From: Caldimonas manganoxidans ATCC BAA-369
GTDB lineage: Bacteria > Pseudomonadota > Gammaproteobacteria > Burkholderiales > Burkholderiaceae_C
NCBI RefSeq assembly: GCF_000381125.1
Contig: NZ_KB905948.1
Span: 1-64,000 of the forward strand
DNA length: 64,000 nucleotides
Direction: 5' to 3'
The translations under genes were made by a program, and so were the position numbers. Below the pieces are notes generated by a model that was not told where the DNA came from, did no database searches, and saw only the letters and a program-made list of their open reading frames with translations. How positions within the stretch are numbered: position 1 is the first letter of the stretch; every line of letters begins with the position of its first letter. Shown piece by piece: positions 20,142-29,729 of this stretch.

Positions 20142-21359
20142 TCAGTGGGGAGAAAGAGGCATGGCCTGTTCGACCAAAGCAGCGAACAAGGCCGCGCCCA
20201 GCGGCAAGATCTCGTCATTGAAGTCATAGCGGCTGCTGTGCAAGAAGCCGCTGGAATCGGCCACCTCGCGCCCCTGCCCGATGCGCAGATAGGCCCCGGG
20301 CTTGACCTGCAACATGAAGGCGAAGTCTTCGGCGCCCATGCTGGGCGGCAAGTGGCGCACCACATGGTCCTCGCCGACCAGCGAGGCGGCCACGTCGGCG
20401 GCGAACTGCGCCTCACGCGGCGAGTTGACCGTGGCCGGGTAGATGCGCTGATAGTCCAAGGTGGCCGAAGCCCCCAATCCCATGGCCACCGATTCCACCA
20501 AGCGCCCCAGGCGCTCCTCGATCATGTCTTGCACCTGCGAGCGGAAGCTGCGCACCGTGCCCACCAGCTTGACCTGGCGCGGGATCACGCTCATGGCGCC
20601 CACATCGCCGCCTTGCATCGCGCAGATGCTGACCACCGCCTGGTCGAAAGGGCTGACATTGCGCGAGACCAGACTTTGCGCCGCCGTGATGATGTGCGCG
20701 GCCACCAGCACCGGGTCCACGGCCAGATGCGGATGGGCGCCATGCCCCCCCTTGCCGGTGACGGTGATCTCGATGCGGTCGGCCGCCGCCATCATCGGCC
20801 CCGGCGCCACGCCCACATGCCCGGCCGGCAGATGCGGCCAGTTGTGCATGGCATAAACCGCTTGCGCCGGAAAGCGTTCGAACAGCCCCTCGTCGATCAT
20901 GGCCTTGGCCCCACCGAAGCCCTCCTCGCCGGGTTGGAAGATCAGATAGGCCGTGCCATCGAAGCGGCGGGTTTCGGCCAAATAGCGCGCTGCGCCCACC
21001 AGCATGGTCGTGTGGCCGTCATGGCCGCAACCATGCATCAGCCCCGGCTTGGTCGAGCGCCAAGCGAAGTCGTTTTCCTCGCGCATCGGCAAGGCGTCCA
21101 TGTCGCAGCGCAGGCCGATGGCGCGGCCGCTGTCATGCCGACGGCCCCGGATGACGGCCACCACCCCGGTTTTGGCAATGCCGGTGTGGATTTCGTCCAC
21201 GCGCGCGAGCTTGAGCGCCTCGACCACGCGGGCCGAGGTGCGCACCTCCTCGAAGCCCAGCTCCGGGTGCGCATGCAAATCCCGGCGCAAGGCGGTGAGC
21301 TCGGCATGGAAAGGCACGATGTGGCGAAAGATGCCGTGATGCAGATCGAGCAACCGCAT
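20142..21359 (-). CDS. M20 family amidohydrolase / metallopeptidase
   Basis: A 405-residue zinc amidohydrolase of the M20D type (hippurate hydrolase, N-acyl-L-amino-acid amidohydrolase, IAA-amino-acid hydrolase group). Marks are DLHAHPELGFEEVRTS, the metal-binding MHGCGHDGHTTMLVGAARY, FQPGEEGFGGAKAM and GKGGHGAHPHLAVDP. The C-terminal region has PPSMGAEDFAFML, holding the last metal ligand. No signal peptide is seen, so it probably acts in the cytoplasm on imported substrate. It is embedded in the importer operon (15 bp after dppB, 16 bp before a binding-protein gene), which suggests the transporter brings in its substrate. Confidence 0.92.
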   Translation of the reverse strand: MRLLDLHHGIFRHIVPFHAELTALRRDLHAHPELGFEEVRTSARVVEALKLARVDEIHTGIAKTGVVAVIRGRRHDSGRAIGLRCDMDALPMREENDFAWRSTKPGLMHGCGHDGHTTMLVGAARYLAETRRFDGTAYLIFQPGEEGFGGAKAMIDEGLFERFPAQAVYAMHNWPHLPAGHVGVAPGPMMAAADRIEITVTGKGGHGAHPHLAVDPVLVAAHIITAAQSLVSRNVSPFDQAVVSICAMQGGDVGAMSVIPRQVKLVGTVRSFRSQVQDMIEERLGRLVESVAMGLGASATLDYQRIYPATVNSPREAQFAADVAASLVGEDHVVRHLPPSMGAEDFAFMLQVKPGAYLRIGQGREVADSSGFLHSSRYDFNDEILPLGAALFAALVEQAMPLSPH

Positions 21360-21374
21360 GATCCAGCCCCGCCC

Positions 21375-22361
21375 TCAGTGGGCACTGCCCGGACGCTCCA
21401 CACGCAAGCGCGGATCGACCGCGAAATACAACAAGTCCACCGCCAAGTTGATGATCACGAAGATCAGGGCGATCAGACACAGGTAGGCCGCCATCACCGG
21501 GATGTCGGCAAAAGTCACGGCCTGGATGAACAGCAGGCCCATGCCTGGCCACTGGAACACCGTCTCGGTGATGATGGCAAAGGCAATCAGCCCGCCCAGC
21601 TGCAAGCCCGTGATCGTGATCACCGGCACCAAGGTGTTCTTCAGCGCATGGCCGAAATGCACCGCGCGGTTGCTCAAGCCCCGCGCCCGCGCGAACTTGA
21701 TGTAATCGGTGCGCAGCACTTCCAGCATCTCGGCGCGCACCAAGCGCATGATGAGCGTGAGCTGGAAGATCGCCAAAGTCACCGCTGGCAAGATCAAATG
21801 TTTCCAGCCCGTGGCCGTGAGCCAGCCGGTGGTCCACACCTCACCGAGCTGGACCACCTCGCCACGCCCAAAGCTTGGCAGCCAGCCCAGCGTCACCGAA
21901 AACACCATGATCAGCAAAATGCCGATCAAGAAGGTGGGCAGCGACACCCCGAGCAACGAGAACGTCAGCATCAGCTGCGACAAAAAGGTGCCTCGGTTCA
22001 GCGCCGTGTAGACCCCCATCGGGATGCCCACCACCAAGGCGATGACGGCCGCGACGATCACCAGCTCCAGCGTGGCCGGGAAGCGCTCGAGCAACAAGGT
22101 GGACACCTTTTGTCCTTGACGCAGGCTGAGCCCGAACTCGCCCTGCACCGCATTGGCCACGAAACGGCCGAACTGCACGAAGAAGGGCTGGTCCAGCCCA
22201 AGATCGGCGCGCATCTGGTCACGCTGCTCGGGCGTGGCATCTTGCCCCAGGATGTTGGTGACCGGGTCGCCCACGTACTGAAACAGCATGAAGGCGATGA
22301 AAGCCACCGTGAGCATGACCACGACGGCCTGGGCCAGTCGACGAAGAATGAATGCAAGCAT
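21375..22361 (-). CDS. dppB: Dipeptide/oligopeptide ABC transporter permease (DppB/OppB type)
   Basis: A 328-residue inner-membrane permease with the typical DppB N-terminus MLAFILRRLAQAVVVMLTVAF. A periplasmic loop with GQDATPEQRDQMRADLGLD follows, and then five further helices. The EAA-like loop TDYIKFARARGLSNRAVHFG contacts the ATPase subunits. It is the second gene of the operon, 167 bp after the first binding-protein gene. That gap holds no recognisable gene or terminator. Confidence 0.91.
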   Translation of the reverse strand: MLAFILRRLAQAVVVMLTVAFIAFMLFQYVGDPVTNILGQDATPEQRDQMRADLGLDQPFFVQFGRFVANAVQGEFGLSLRQGQKVSTLLLERFPATLELVIVAAVIALVVGIPMGVYTALNRGTFLSQLMLTFSLLGVSLPTFLIGILLIMVFSVTLGWLPSFGRGEVVQLGEVWTTGWLTATGWKHLILPAVTLAIFQLTLIMRLVRAEMLEVLRTDYIKFARARGLSNRAVHFGHALKNTLVPVITITGLQLGGLIAFAIITETVFQWPGMGLLFIQAVTFADIPVMAAYLCLIALIFVIINLAVDLLYFAVDPRLRVERPGSAH

Positions 22362-22528
22362 GAAGCCTGTTCCGGCCGGTTGCCAAGGCGCTCACTCGTG
22401 ATGAGCACCTTCGGGAGTTTCGAGATACACAGAGCTGTGGACCAGCTCGCAAGGAGCGCGGGATCGTCCGCGCCGCATGCGCGCTGGCTCAGTCCGTCAT
22501 GAGAGGCAAAGGCAGCGGCGACACCTCC

Positions 22529-24121
22529 TCAATTGACCTTCACCAAGCGCATGTCGATGCGGTTGTCGGCACGGTGCACCAAGTCGATGTTCTTCTTCAT
22601 CGCCCAGGGGATCACCTGGTCGTGCAGGGGAATGTGCGCCACCAGATCGTTTTGCAGTTGCAAGGCCTCGGTCAGCATGCGCCGGCGCACCGGGGCGTCG
22701 GTTTCCACCTTGATGCGATCGACCAGATAGTCCATGCGCTCATTGGAGAAGCGGCCCACGTTGTAATTGCCGTCGCCACCCGTGCCCACGCTGCGCACCA
22801 GCGATTGCAGCGAATACAGCGCGTCGAAGGTCGGCACGCCCCAGCCCAGCATGTAGATGCTGGCCTCGTAGCGCTGGATCATCGGGAAATAGGTCACCAG
22901 CGGCATCGTGCGCAGCTTGGCCTTCACGCCGATGCGCGCCCACATCGCGGTGATGGCCTGGCAGATGGCCTCGTCGTTGATGTAACGGTTGTTCGGGCAG
23001 GCGAAATCCACCTCGAACCCGTCGGGATAGCCGGCCTCGGCCAGCAGCTTCTTGGCCGCTTCCACGTCATAGGGGTAGCGCTTGGCCACGCTTTCCGTCC
23101 AGCCGGCCACCTGCGGGGCCACCAGCGCGCCGGTGGGCTTGCCCAGGCCGCGCATGATGTTGCGCGAGATGGTGTCGATGTCGATGGCCTGGTACAGCGC
23201 CTTGCGCACCCGCAGGTCTTTCAGCGGGTTCTTGCCCTTGATGTTGGAGCCCGGCAACTCATCGCGGAACTGGTCCATGCCCAGGAAGATGGTGCGGTTC
23301 TCGACGCCGTCGACCACCTTCAGATTGGGGCTGGCGCGCAGACGCGGCAGGTCTTGGGGGGTGGGGTCGAGCACCAGATCGACCTCGCCGGACAGCAACG
23401 CGGCGATGCGGGTGGCGGCCGACTTGATCGGCGTGTAGACGATCTCGGTGACATTGCCCTCCATCTTGCCCCACCAGTTGGGATTGCGCTTGAACACCAT
23501 GCGCTGGTCGGGCTGCCAAGATTCCAAGATGTACGGCCCCGTGCCGTTGGCATTGCGGTGGGCGAAGTTCTCCTCGGGCGTCTTGAGATCCTTGGGCGCC
23601 ACCGAATTGTTCTTCTCGGCCCAGGCCTTGCTCATGATGCGCAGCTCGGTGAGCTGACGCAGCAGCACCGGATTGGGGTTCTTGAGGAAGATGTCGATGG
23701 TGTGGTTGTCGACCTTGACGACCTTGTCGATGCCCTGGGTGTAGATGCTGAAGTTGGACGTGGGGGCCATCGCCCGATTGAGCGAGAACACCACGTCGTC
23801 GGCGGTCATCGGCGACCCATCATGGAACTTCACGCCCTGGCGCAGACTGAAACGCACCTGCGTGGGGCTGATGTCGCGCCAGGCCGTGGCCAGCACCGGC
23901 TCGACCTCGAAGGTGCGGCTGTTGTAGTAAACCAGCGACTCGTACACATTGGCATGCAGGCCGTTTTGCAGCGCATTGTTCTGGGAATGGATGTCCCAGG
24001 TGGCGATTTCGCCCTGGCTGGCCCACTTGAACGTCTTGGCCTGGAGCGGCGAGCCCGTCAGCAATCCGGCGCAGACGACCGCCGCTGCGGCCGCCGCAGT
24101 GAGGGAGGAACGTTTGAACAT
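22529..24121 (-). CDS. Peptide-type ABC transporter substrate-binding protein (family 5), copy 2
   Basis: A 530-residue periplasmic binding protein heading the importer operon. It has a signal peptide (residues 1 to about 26, with an Ala-rich core and cleavage near LQAK) and family blocks WDIHSQNNA, NVYESLVYY, VKFHDGSPMTADDVVFSLNRA and GTGPYILESWQPDQR. It resembles the second binding protein in the same operon along its length, including the PWAMKKNIDLVHRADN C-terminus, so the two are paralogues that may serve one permease pair. The start is set at ATG 24121, where the signal peptide begins; an upstream in-frame start would add 15 unrelated residues. Confidence 0.9.
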   Translation of the reverse strand: MFKRSSLTAAAAAAVVCAGLLTGSPLQAKTFKWASQGEIATWDIHSQNNALQNGLHANVYESLVYYNSRTFEVEPVLATAWRDISPTQVRFSLRQGVKFHDGSPMTADDVVFSLNRAMAPTSNFSIYTQGIDKVVKVDNHTIDIFLKNPNPVLLRQLTELRIMSKAWAEKNNSVAPKDLKTPEENFAHRNANGTGPYILESWQPDQRMVFKRNPNWWGKMEGNVTEIVYTPIKSAATRIAALLSGEVDLVLDPTPQDLPRLRASPNLKVVDGVENRTIFLGMDQFRDELPGSNIKGKNPLKDLRVRKALYQAIDIDTISRNIMRGLGKPTGALVAPQVAGWTESVAKRYPYDVEAAKKLLAEAGYPDGFEVDFACPNNRYINDEAICQAITAMWARIGVKAKLRTMPLVTYFPMIQRYEASIYMLGWGVPTFDALYSLQSLVRSVGTGGDGNYNVGRFSNERMDYLVDRIKVETDAPVRRRMLTEALQLQNDLVAHIPLHDQVIPWAMKKNIDLVHRADNRIDMRLVKVN

Positions 24122-24155
24122 TGGTTCACTCACGACAGGAGTATTGAAGCTGTGA

Positions 24156-24185
24156 ATGATCAGCAAATCCTGTGCCGCTCGTCAA
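24156..24185 (-). promoter_or_regulatory. Putative promoter of the peptide-importer operon
   Basis: On the minus strand TTGACG (24180-24185) is followed after 18 nt by GATCAT (24156-24161), matching -35 at five and -10 at four positions. It lies about 35 nt upstream of the first binding-protein start and downstream of the porin terminator. Assignment is by motif only. Confidence 0.35.
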
Positions 24186-24224
24186 AGGGGGAAGTCCGGA
24201 TGGGTGCACCGATCGCCGTCGCAC

Positions 24225-24252
24225 AAAAAAAGCCGCCCGAAGGCGGCTTTTT
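24225..24252 (-). terminator. Intrinsic terminator of the porin gene
   Basis: AGCCGCC-CGAA-GGCGGCT forms a 7-bp GC-rich stem with a tetraloop, flanked by A and T runs. Read on the minus strand the stem is followed by seven T residues. It lies 42 bp after the porin stop and insulates the importer operon. The mirror T-run means it could also stop plus-strand transcription. Confidence 0.88.
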
Positions 24253-24293
24253 GGACTTGCTGTTCCTTCGGCTCGCGCAAGGCGAGCGTCAGA

Positions 24294-25292
24294 TCAGAAG
24301 TTGTGCTGGATACCGACGTCGAAACCAGTGCGGCGATTCGCGCCCGTTTCCTTGGCGGTGCCCAGGTCGGCGTAGACCTTGGTGCGCTTGGACAGGGGGT
24401 AGTGGTAGCCCACACCGAACTTCTTGATGTCGGTGTTGTTCAGGTCGTTGTCACGCACGGCAAACAGCGCACGCAGGTCGCCACCACCAACCGGGGCGTT
24501 GGCAAACAGGGTCCAGTTGTCGCGGTCAGCCACGTCGACACCACCGGCGTTTTCGGCCGTGCCGGTCGTGTAGGACAGACCCACGCGGGCGAAACCAAAG
24601 TTGTAGGCGCCGGTGGCCGTCCACACGCTGGTCTTCACAGCGCCCAGGGCCGCCGGGGTTTGGTTGCCGGCGTTTTCGTAGCCCAGACCCAGGTAGAGCG
24701 GGCCGGCCGAGTAAACGACGTTGGCGCCGAACGGGTTCTTCGTGCCGGCAGCGGTGGTTTCCTTGGCCGCCACTTGCACCAGGGCCGTCAAGCCGCCCAG
24801 ATTGGGCGTCTTGTACGAGAAGGAGTTGCTGAAACGCACCGGCAGAATGCCCAGCTGGTTGTGCGCAGGACCGGCCTGCCCGATGGTTTCGTAGCCGAAC
24901 GGATCGCCCGCCAGAGCCACCCAGAACAGCGGGGTGTAGTCACGCCCCAGGCGAATTTCACCGAAACCGCCCGACAGACCCACCCAAGCTTGCTGCCAGA
25001 AGTTGGCAGCAGTTTGGGCGCCGGTATCGTTGTTGAAACGATGCTCGATCAGGAAGTTGGCGCGCAGACCGCCGCCGAGGTCTTCGGTGCCACGGAAGCC
25101 CAAACGCGAGCCGGCTTGTTGGTCCAGACCCCAGGCGTCACTGGTGGAGGTCGCGCCGGCCAGCGTGGAGGTGCCGTCATTGGTCTTGGTCAGCGCCATG
25201 TCCAGCTTGCCGTAGATGGTCACGGACGACTGGGCGGCCGCAGCGCCAGCGAAGGCGCCCAGCACGGCGAGAGCGAGAAGAGATTTTTTCAT
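24294..25292 (-). CDS. Gram-negative trimeric porin
   Basis: A 332-residue outer-membrane general porin of the Burkholderia/Bordetella/Neisseria type. The signal peptide MKKSLLALAVLGAFAGAAAA is followed by QSSVTIYGKLDMALT, a typical first strand. Repeating amphipathic strands follow, with LGFRGTEDLGGGL, and LGRDYTPLFW in the L3 constriction region. The protein ends in a C-terminal phenylalanine (IQHNF), required for BAM recognition. It forms a passive diffusion channel for small solutes. AGGAGA lies 8 nt before the start, and a strong terminator follows the stop. Confidence 0.94.
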   Translation of the reverse strand: MKKSLLALAVLGAFAGAAAAQSSVTIYGKLDMALTKTNDGTSTLAGATSTSDAWGLDQQAGSRLGFRGTEDLGGGLRANFLIEHRFNNDTGAQTAANFWQQAWVGLSGGFGEIRLGRDYTPLFWVALAGDPFGYETIGQAGPAHNQLGILPVRFSNSFSYKTPNLGGLTALVQVAAKETTAAGTKNPFGANVVYSAGPLYLGLGYENAGNQTPAALGAVKTSVWTATGAYNFGFARVGLSYTTGTAENAGGVDVADRDNWTLFANAPVGGGDLRALFAVRDNDLNNTDIKKFGVGYHYPLSKRTKVYADLGTAKETGANRRTGFDVGIQHNF

Positions 25293-25598
25293 TGCAACTA
25301 TCTCCTAGGTTGAACAAGAGGTCTCGGTCGCCCGTTGTTGTGCAGGACCGGGCTGTCCGAGCCAACCTCCTCAGCGGAAGTTGGCGCTATTGCACCAGAG
25401 GGTCGCGGCGGCGGCCAGACTTGCGCGCAGAAAAGACCGGGGTTTGTTGTCTATGCGCAACAGGCCAGGCCGCCGAGGCCGGCCCCGCGGCGGCGGATGC
25501 CCCACCGAGACGCAGACCCGCGTGCCCCCCGAGGGGGCTGCCACGCCGGCCGGCCAGGCTCTATGCTTGGGGCTTGGTCGCTGCGAGAGTGTGTTGCG
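25293..25598. other. Divergent intergenic region between porin and coq7
   Basis: This 306-bp region holds the 5' leaders of the porin (minus) and coq7 (plus). I see the porin ribosome site AGGAGA at about 25301-25306, and a GC-rich middle. There is no convincing promoter pair, small gene or riboswitch. Confidence 0.5.
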
Positions 25599-26252
25599 AT
25601 GAATGCCCGCCCCCCCTTGTCTGCCCTGGATACCCTGCTCAGCGCCGCCGATGGCGCCTTGCGCACCGTGTTCGGCGCGCACCGTGCGGCCCGCCCCTGC
25701 CCGCAGCCGACGCCGCCCGCGCCGCAGGCTCCCTTGAGCGAGCCCGAGCGCCGGCTGTCGGGCGCGCTGATGCGCGTCAATCATGTGGGCGAGGTCTGCG
25801 CCCAGGCGCTGTACACCGCCCAGGCGCTGGCCACGCGCGATCCGGCGCTGCGGGCCCATTTCGAGGCCGCCGCCCGGGAGGAGGTGGATCACCTGGCTTG
25901 GACCGAGCAGCGTCTGGCCGAGCTGGGCGACCGCACGAGCTGGCTCAACCCGCTGTGGTACGCCGGCGCCTTCGGCATCGGCTGGGTGGCCGGGCGGCTG
26001 GCCGGCGACCGGGTCAGCCTGGGGTTCGTGGTGGAGACCGAGCGCCAAGTGGAACAGCACCTGCAAAGCCACCTGGAGCGTCTGCCGGCACAGGATGCCT
26101 CCTCACGCGCCATCGTGCAGCAGATGAAGGAGGACGAGGTCCGTCATGCCTTGGATGCCGAAGCCGCCGGTGCCGTGCCGCTGCCTGCGCCGGTGCAGTG
26201 GCTGATGCGCGCGGCCGCCAAGGTGATGACCACGACCGCCCATCGTGTCTGA
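25599..26252 (+). CDS. coq7: Coq7-type 3-demethoxyubiquinol 3-hydroxylase
   Basis: A di-iron monooxygenase performing the last ring hydroxylation of ubiquinone biosynthesis, acting at the inner membrane. The 217-residue product has paired ferritin-like metal motifs: [40 protein letters not shown] and [10 protein letters not shown] supply the Glu/His ligands. The start ATG 25599 ([10 protein letters not shown]) is chosen because upstream in-frame sequence is unrelated. It converges on osmC with a 3-bp gap. Coq7 in place of UbiF is common in beta-proteobacteria. Confidence 0.94.
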   Translation: MNARPPLSALDTLLSAADGALRTVFGAHRAARPCPQPTPPAPQAPLSEPERRLSGALMRVNHVGEVCAQALYTAQALATRDPALRAHFEAAAREEVDHLAWTEQRLAELGDRTSWLNPLWYAGAFGIGWVAGRLAGDRVSLGFVVETERQVEQHLQSHLERLPAQDASSRAIVQQMKEDEVRHALDAEAAGAVPLPAPVQWLMRAAAKVMTTTAHRV

Positions 26253-26255
26253 GCG

Positions 26256-26678
26256 TCAGACCTCGACGATCTCGTAGCTGGTGGTGATCTCGGCCGTCTT
26301 GCCCAGCATGATGGTGGCCGAGCAGTATTTGTCGTGCGACAGCTCGATGGCGCGCCGCACGGCCGTCTCGGGCAGACCCTTGCCAGTCACCACGAAGTGC
26401 ATCTGGATGCGGGTGAAGACCTTGGGGTCGGTGGGGGCACGCTCGGCGCTGAGCTTGACTTGGCAGCCGCGCACGTCGTGGCGTCCGCGCTTGAGGATGA
26501 GCACCACGTCATAGGCCGTGCAGCCGCCCGCACCGGCCAGCAGGGTTTCCATCGGGCGCGGGGCCAGGTTGCGCCCGCCGCCCTCGGGGGCGCCGTCCAT
26601 GTTCAGCAAGTGTCCGCTGCCCGTTTCGGCCGAAAACGCCATGCCGTGTGCCGGCATCCAGTGGATGGTGCATTCCAT
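26256..26678 (-). CDS. OsmC family protein
   Basis: A 140-residue member of the OsmC/Ohr superfamily, closest to the YhfA-like branch. It has NMDGAPEGGGRNLAPRPME, then GAGGCTAYDVVLILKRGR with the first conserved cysteine, and HDKYCSATIML with the second. These cysteines form the peroxidatic pair in characterised OsmC/Ohr enzymes that reduce organic hydroperoxides; other members are unassigned. The ATG at 26678 is preferred over TTG 26687. Its upstream region is shared with a divergent sRNA-like element. Confidence 0.87.
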   Translation of the reverse strand: MECTIHWMPAHGMAFSAETGSGHLLNMDGAPEGGGRNLAPRPMETLLAGAGGCTAYDVVLILKRGRHDVRGCQVKLSAERAPTDPKVFTRIQMHFVVTGKGLPETAVRRAIELSHDKYCSATIMLGKTAEITTSYEIVEV

Positions 26679-26762
26679 GTCACGCAATCTTCAGGGTGGA
26701 AAGCCCCTCATTGTGGGCGCTGCGCGGTCGGCGTGCAGCCTGGAGGTCTGGAAAACGGCCTC

Positions 26763-26777
26763 TCACGCAAACCGTGA
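26763..26777. promoter_or_regulatory. Dyad upstream of the sRNA-like promoter
   Basis: TCACG-CAAAC-CGTGA is a perfect 5-bp inverted repeat with a 5-nt centre. It lies just ahead of the putative -35 at 26786 and between the divergent osmC and sRNA/ilvA units. It could be a regulator site; the half-sites are short, so chance is possible. Confidence 0.3.
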
Positions 26778-26785
26778 AAAATTTG

Positions 26786-26814
26786 TTGCGGCGCATCAAG
26801 GAATGGCGTTAAAC
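26786..26814 (+). promoter_or_regulatory. Putative promoter of the sRNA-like element / ilvA leader
   Basis: TTGCGG (26786-26791) and TTAAAC (26809-26814) are spaced 17 nt apart, giving a predicted start near 26821. The match is moderate. It is supported by the terminator 100 nt downstream, which needs a nearby promoter because the upstream gene is on the other strand. Confidence 0.4.
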
Positions 26815-26820
26815 TTCCGT

Positions 26821-26919
26821 TCATGTGATGCCTGCACTGTGCAGCATTGCAACGTTTGTCTCCTCCACCCTCCTCCTTTGGTGGATTCGGCCCAAGGCTT
26901 CACCGCCTTGGGCCTTTTT
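26821..26919 (+). ncRNA. Putative small RNA with anti-Shine-Dalgarno loop
   Basis: About 100 nt between a predicted promoter and a strong intrinsic terminator, with no coding gene in it. The first hairpin has stem TCCACC (26864-26869) and GGTGGA (26880-26885) presenting the loop CTCCTCCTTT, complementary to ribosome binding sites. The second is the terminator stem at 26889-26914. This two-hairpin plan with a C/U-rich anti-SD loop resembles beta-proteobacterial small RNAs, including, as I recall, a family described as toxic when overexpressed. Alternatively it is a transcribed leader or attenuator of ilvA, whose start is 90 nt further on. Expression is not proven. Confidence 0.5.
26889..26919 (+). 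terminator. Intrinsic terminator upstream of ilvA
   Basis: GGCCCAAGGC (26889-26898), loop TTCACC, GCCTTGGGCC (26905-26914), then five T residues. This is a perfect 10-bp stem and a textbook terminator. It ends the sRNA-like transcript, or may attenuate transcription into ilvA. Confidence 0.88.
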
Positions 26920-27008
26920 CTTGGTACAGCAGCCCCCTGCACCGGCTGCTGCACTGCAAAACGAGGGCGGGGCTCGCGTATATTCGACGGCTTCGCAGGA
27001 GGAGCCCC

Positions 27009-28583
<1,575 letters not shown>

Positions 28584-28601
28584 ACCCTCGTTTGGGGGTG
28601 G

Positions 28602-28647
28602 GCCGCCCCATTGCAGCCAGAAGGTGCCACTGAAAGAATGGGGCGGC
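28602..28647. repeat. 11-bp perfect inverted repeat between ilvA and cobT-like gene
   Basis: GCCGCCCCATT (28602-28612) and AATGGGGCGGC (28637-28647) are perfect complements separated by 24 nt. The element fills most of the 95-bp gap and ends 31 nt before the cobT-like start. No T-run follows, so it is not a clear terminator. It could fold in the leader of the downstream gene or be a protein site. Confidence 0.6.
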
Positions 28648-28678
28648 TTCGCACTGGCAGCGCCTCCCAGCGCCCCCC

Positions 28679-29722
28679 ATGAGCCTGCATCGTTCGCTGA
28701 TCGCCCCCACGTTCCATCCGCCGTTGCAGCAGGCGCTGCACGAGAAGCTGGCTGCGCGCAACACCGCCGCAGGCAGCCTGGGCGAACTCGAACCCCTGGC
28801 GGTGCGCCTGGGCCTGGTGCAAAACACCCTCAAGCCTCGGCTGCACACCCCACAGCTCGTGGTGTTCACCGGCGACCATGGCTTGGCGGTGGACGGCATC
28901 ACCGCACCGGACACCACGCCCAGCACCGAGCAGGTGCAAGCCCTCATCACCTTGCGCACGCCGTTGGCCGTGTTCGCGCACATCCAAGGGCTGGGGCTCA
29001 CCGTGGTCGATGCCGGGCTGGCCGAGCCGCTGGGGCGCCACCCGCTGTTGTTGTCGCGCAAGATCGCCCATGGCACGCGCAACTCTCGGGTGGGGGTGGC
29101 CATGTCCTTGGATCAGGCGCAGGCGGCGATCCGTGCCGGCATGGAAATCGCCAATGCGCTGCCGGGCAATGTGCTGGCCTGCGCAGGACTGGGCGTGGGC
29201 AGCGAGGCCAGTGCGGCGCTGTTGCTCTCGCGCCTGGCGCTGCTGCCGCTGCCTCAGCTCGTGCAGCCGGCCGCGCAGGCGTCGCCGCAGCTGCTGGGCC
29301 ACCAGGTGGCGGTGTTGCAGGCCGTGTTGGAGCGCCACCGCAGTGTGAGCGAGCCGGTGGAAATGCTGGCTGCGATGGGGGGCTTCGAGATCGGCATGAT
29401 GGTCGGTGCGATGCTGGTGGCCGCAGGCAAGCGCCATTTGATCATCGTCGATGGCCTGCCGGCCTGCGCGGCCCTGGCCGTGGCCTCGCGCATCGCCGCG
29501 CCGGTGGTGGACTATGCGGTCTTTGCCCGCAGCCACAGCCGCCCGGGGCTGAGTCTGGCCTTGGGCTACTTCCAGCAGGGGCCGCTGCTCGAGCTGGGGC
29601 TGGAAAGCACCGACGGCACCGGCGCCACGCTGGCTTGGCCGCTGATCCATGCGGCCGCGGCGCTGTTGACCGAGGTGGCCGAAGGCGAGGACCCGGGGCC
29701 CAGCCGGCCCATGGGGTTGTGA
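28679..29722 (+). CDS. cobT: Divergent CobT-like nicotinate-nucleotide phosphoribosyltransferase
   Basis: A 347-residue protein matching the CobT fold, which transfers ribose phosphate from nicotinate mononucleotide to the lower-ligand base of cobalamin. Family features include GSLGELEPLAVRLG, VVFTGDHGLAVDG, MLAAMGGFEIGMMVGAML and LIIVDGLPACAAL. In characterised CobT the catalytic glutamate lies in LGEGSGA. Here the equivalent stretch reads ESTDGTGA, with D312 at the expected glutamate position and E309 three residues before it. The protein also differs from classical CobT in the central region. No other cobalamin genes are near. It may be a CobT variant or a paralogue with another base. Confidence 0.75.
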   Translation: MSLHRSLIAPTFHPPLQQALHEKLAARNTAAGSLGELEPLAVRLGLVQNTLKPRLHTPQLVVFTGDHGLAVDGITAPDTTPSTEQVQALITLRTPLAVFAHIQGLGLTVVDAGLAEPLGRHPLLLSRKIAHGTRNSRVGVAMSLDQAQAAIRAGMEIANALPGNVLACAGLGVGSEASAALLLSRLALLPLPQLVQPAAQASPQLLGHQVAVLQAVLERHRSVSEPVEMLAAMGGFEIGMMVGAMLVAAGKRHLIIVDGLPACAALAVASRIAAPVVDYAVFARSHSRPGLSLALGYFQQGPLLELGLESTDGTGATLAWPLIHAAAALLTEVAEGEDPGPSRPMGL

Positions 29723-29729
29723 GGCGGGC

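Noticed and set aside
18299-24427. Long plus-strand frames opposite the importer operon (640, 785 and 642 residues)
   Set aside because: Histidine/glutamine/arginine-rich shadow translations without domains; the minus-strand genes have complete motifs.
26825-26920. Leader peptide attenuation of ilvA
   Set aside because: A frame beginning MMPALCSIATFV does run through the region, with a few Leu and Trp codons, but it has no ribosome site or run of Ile/Val codons, and continues past the terminator into ilvA sequence.
28584-28678. Cobalamin riboswitch ahead of the cobT-like gene
   Set aside because: The gap is 95 bp, too short for the riboswitch, and the conserved core blocks are absent; only a short B12-box-like string occurs inside an inverted repeat.
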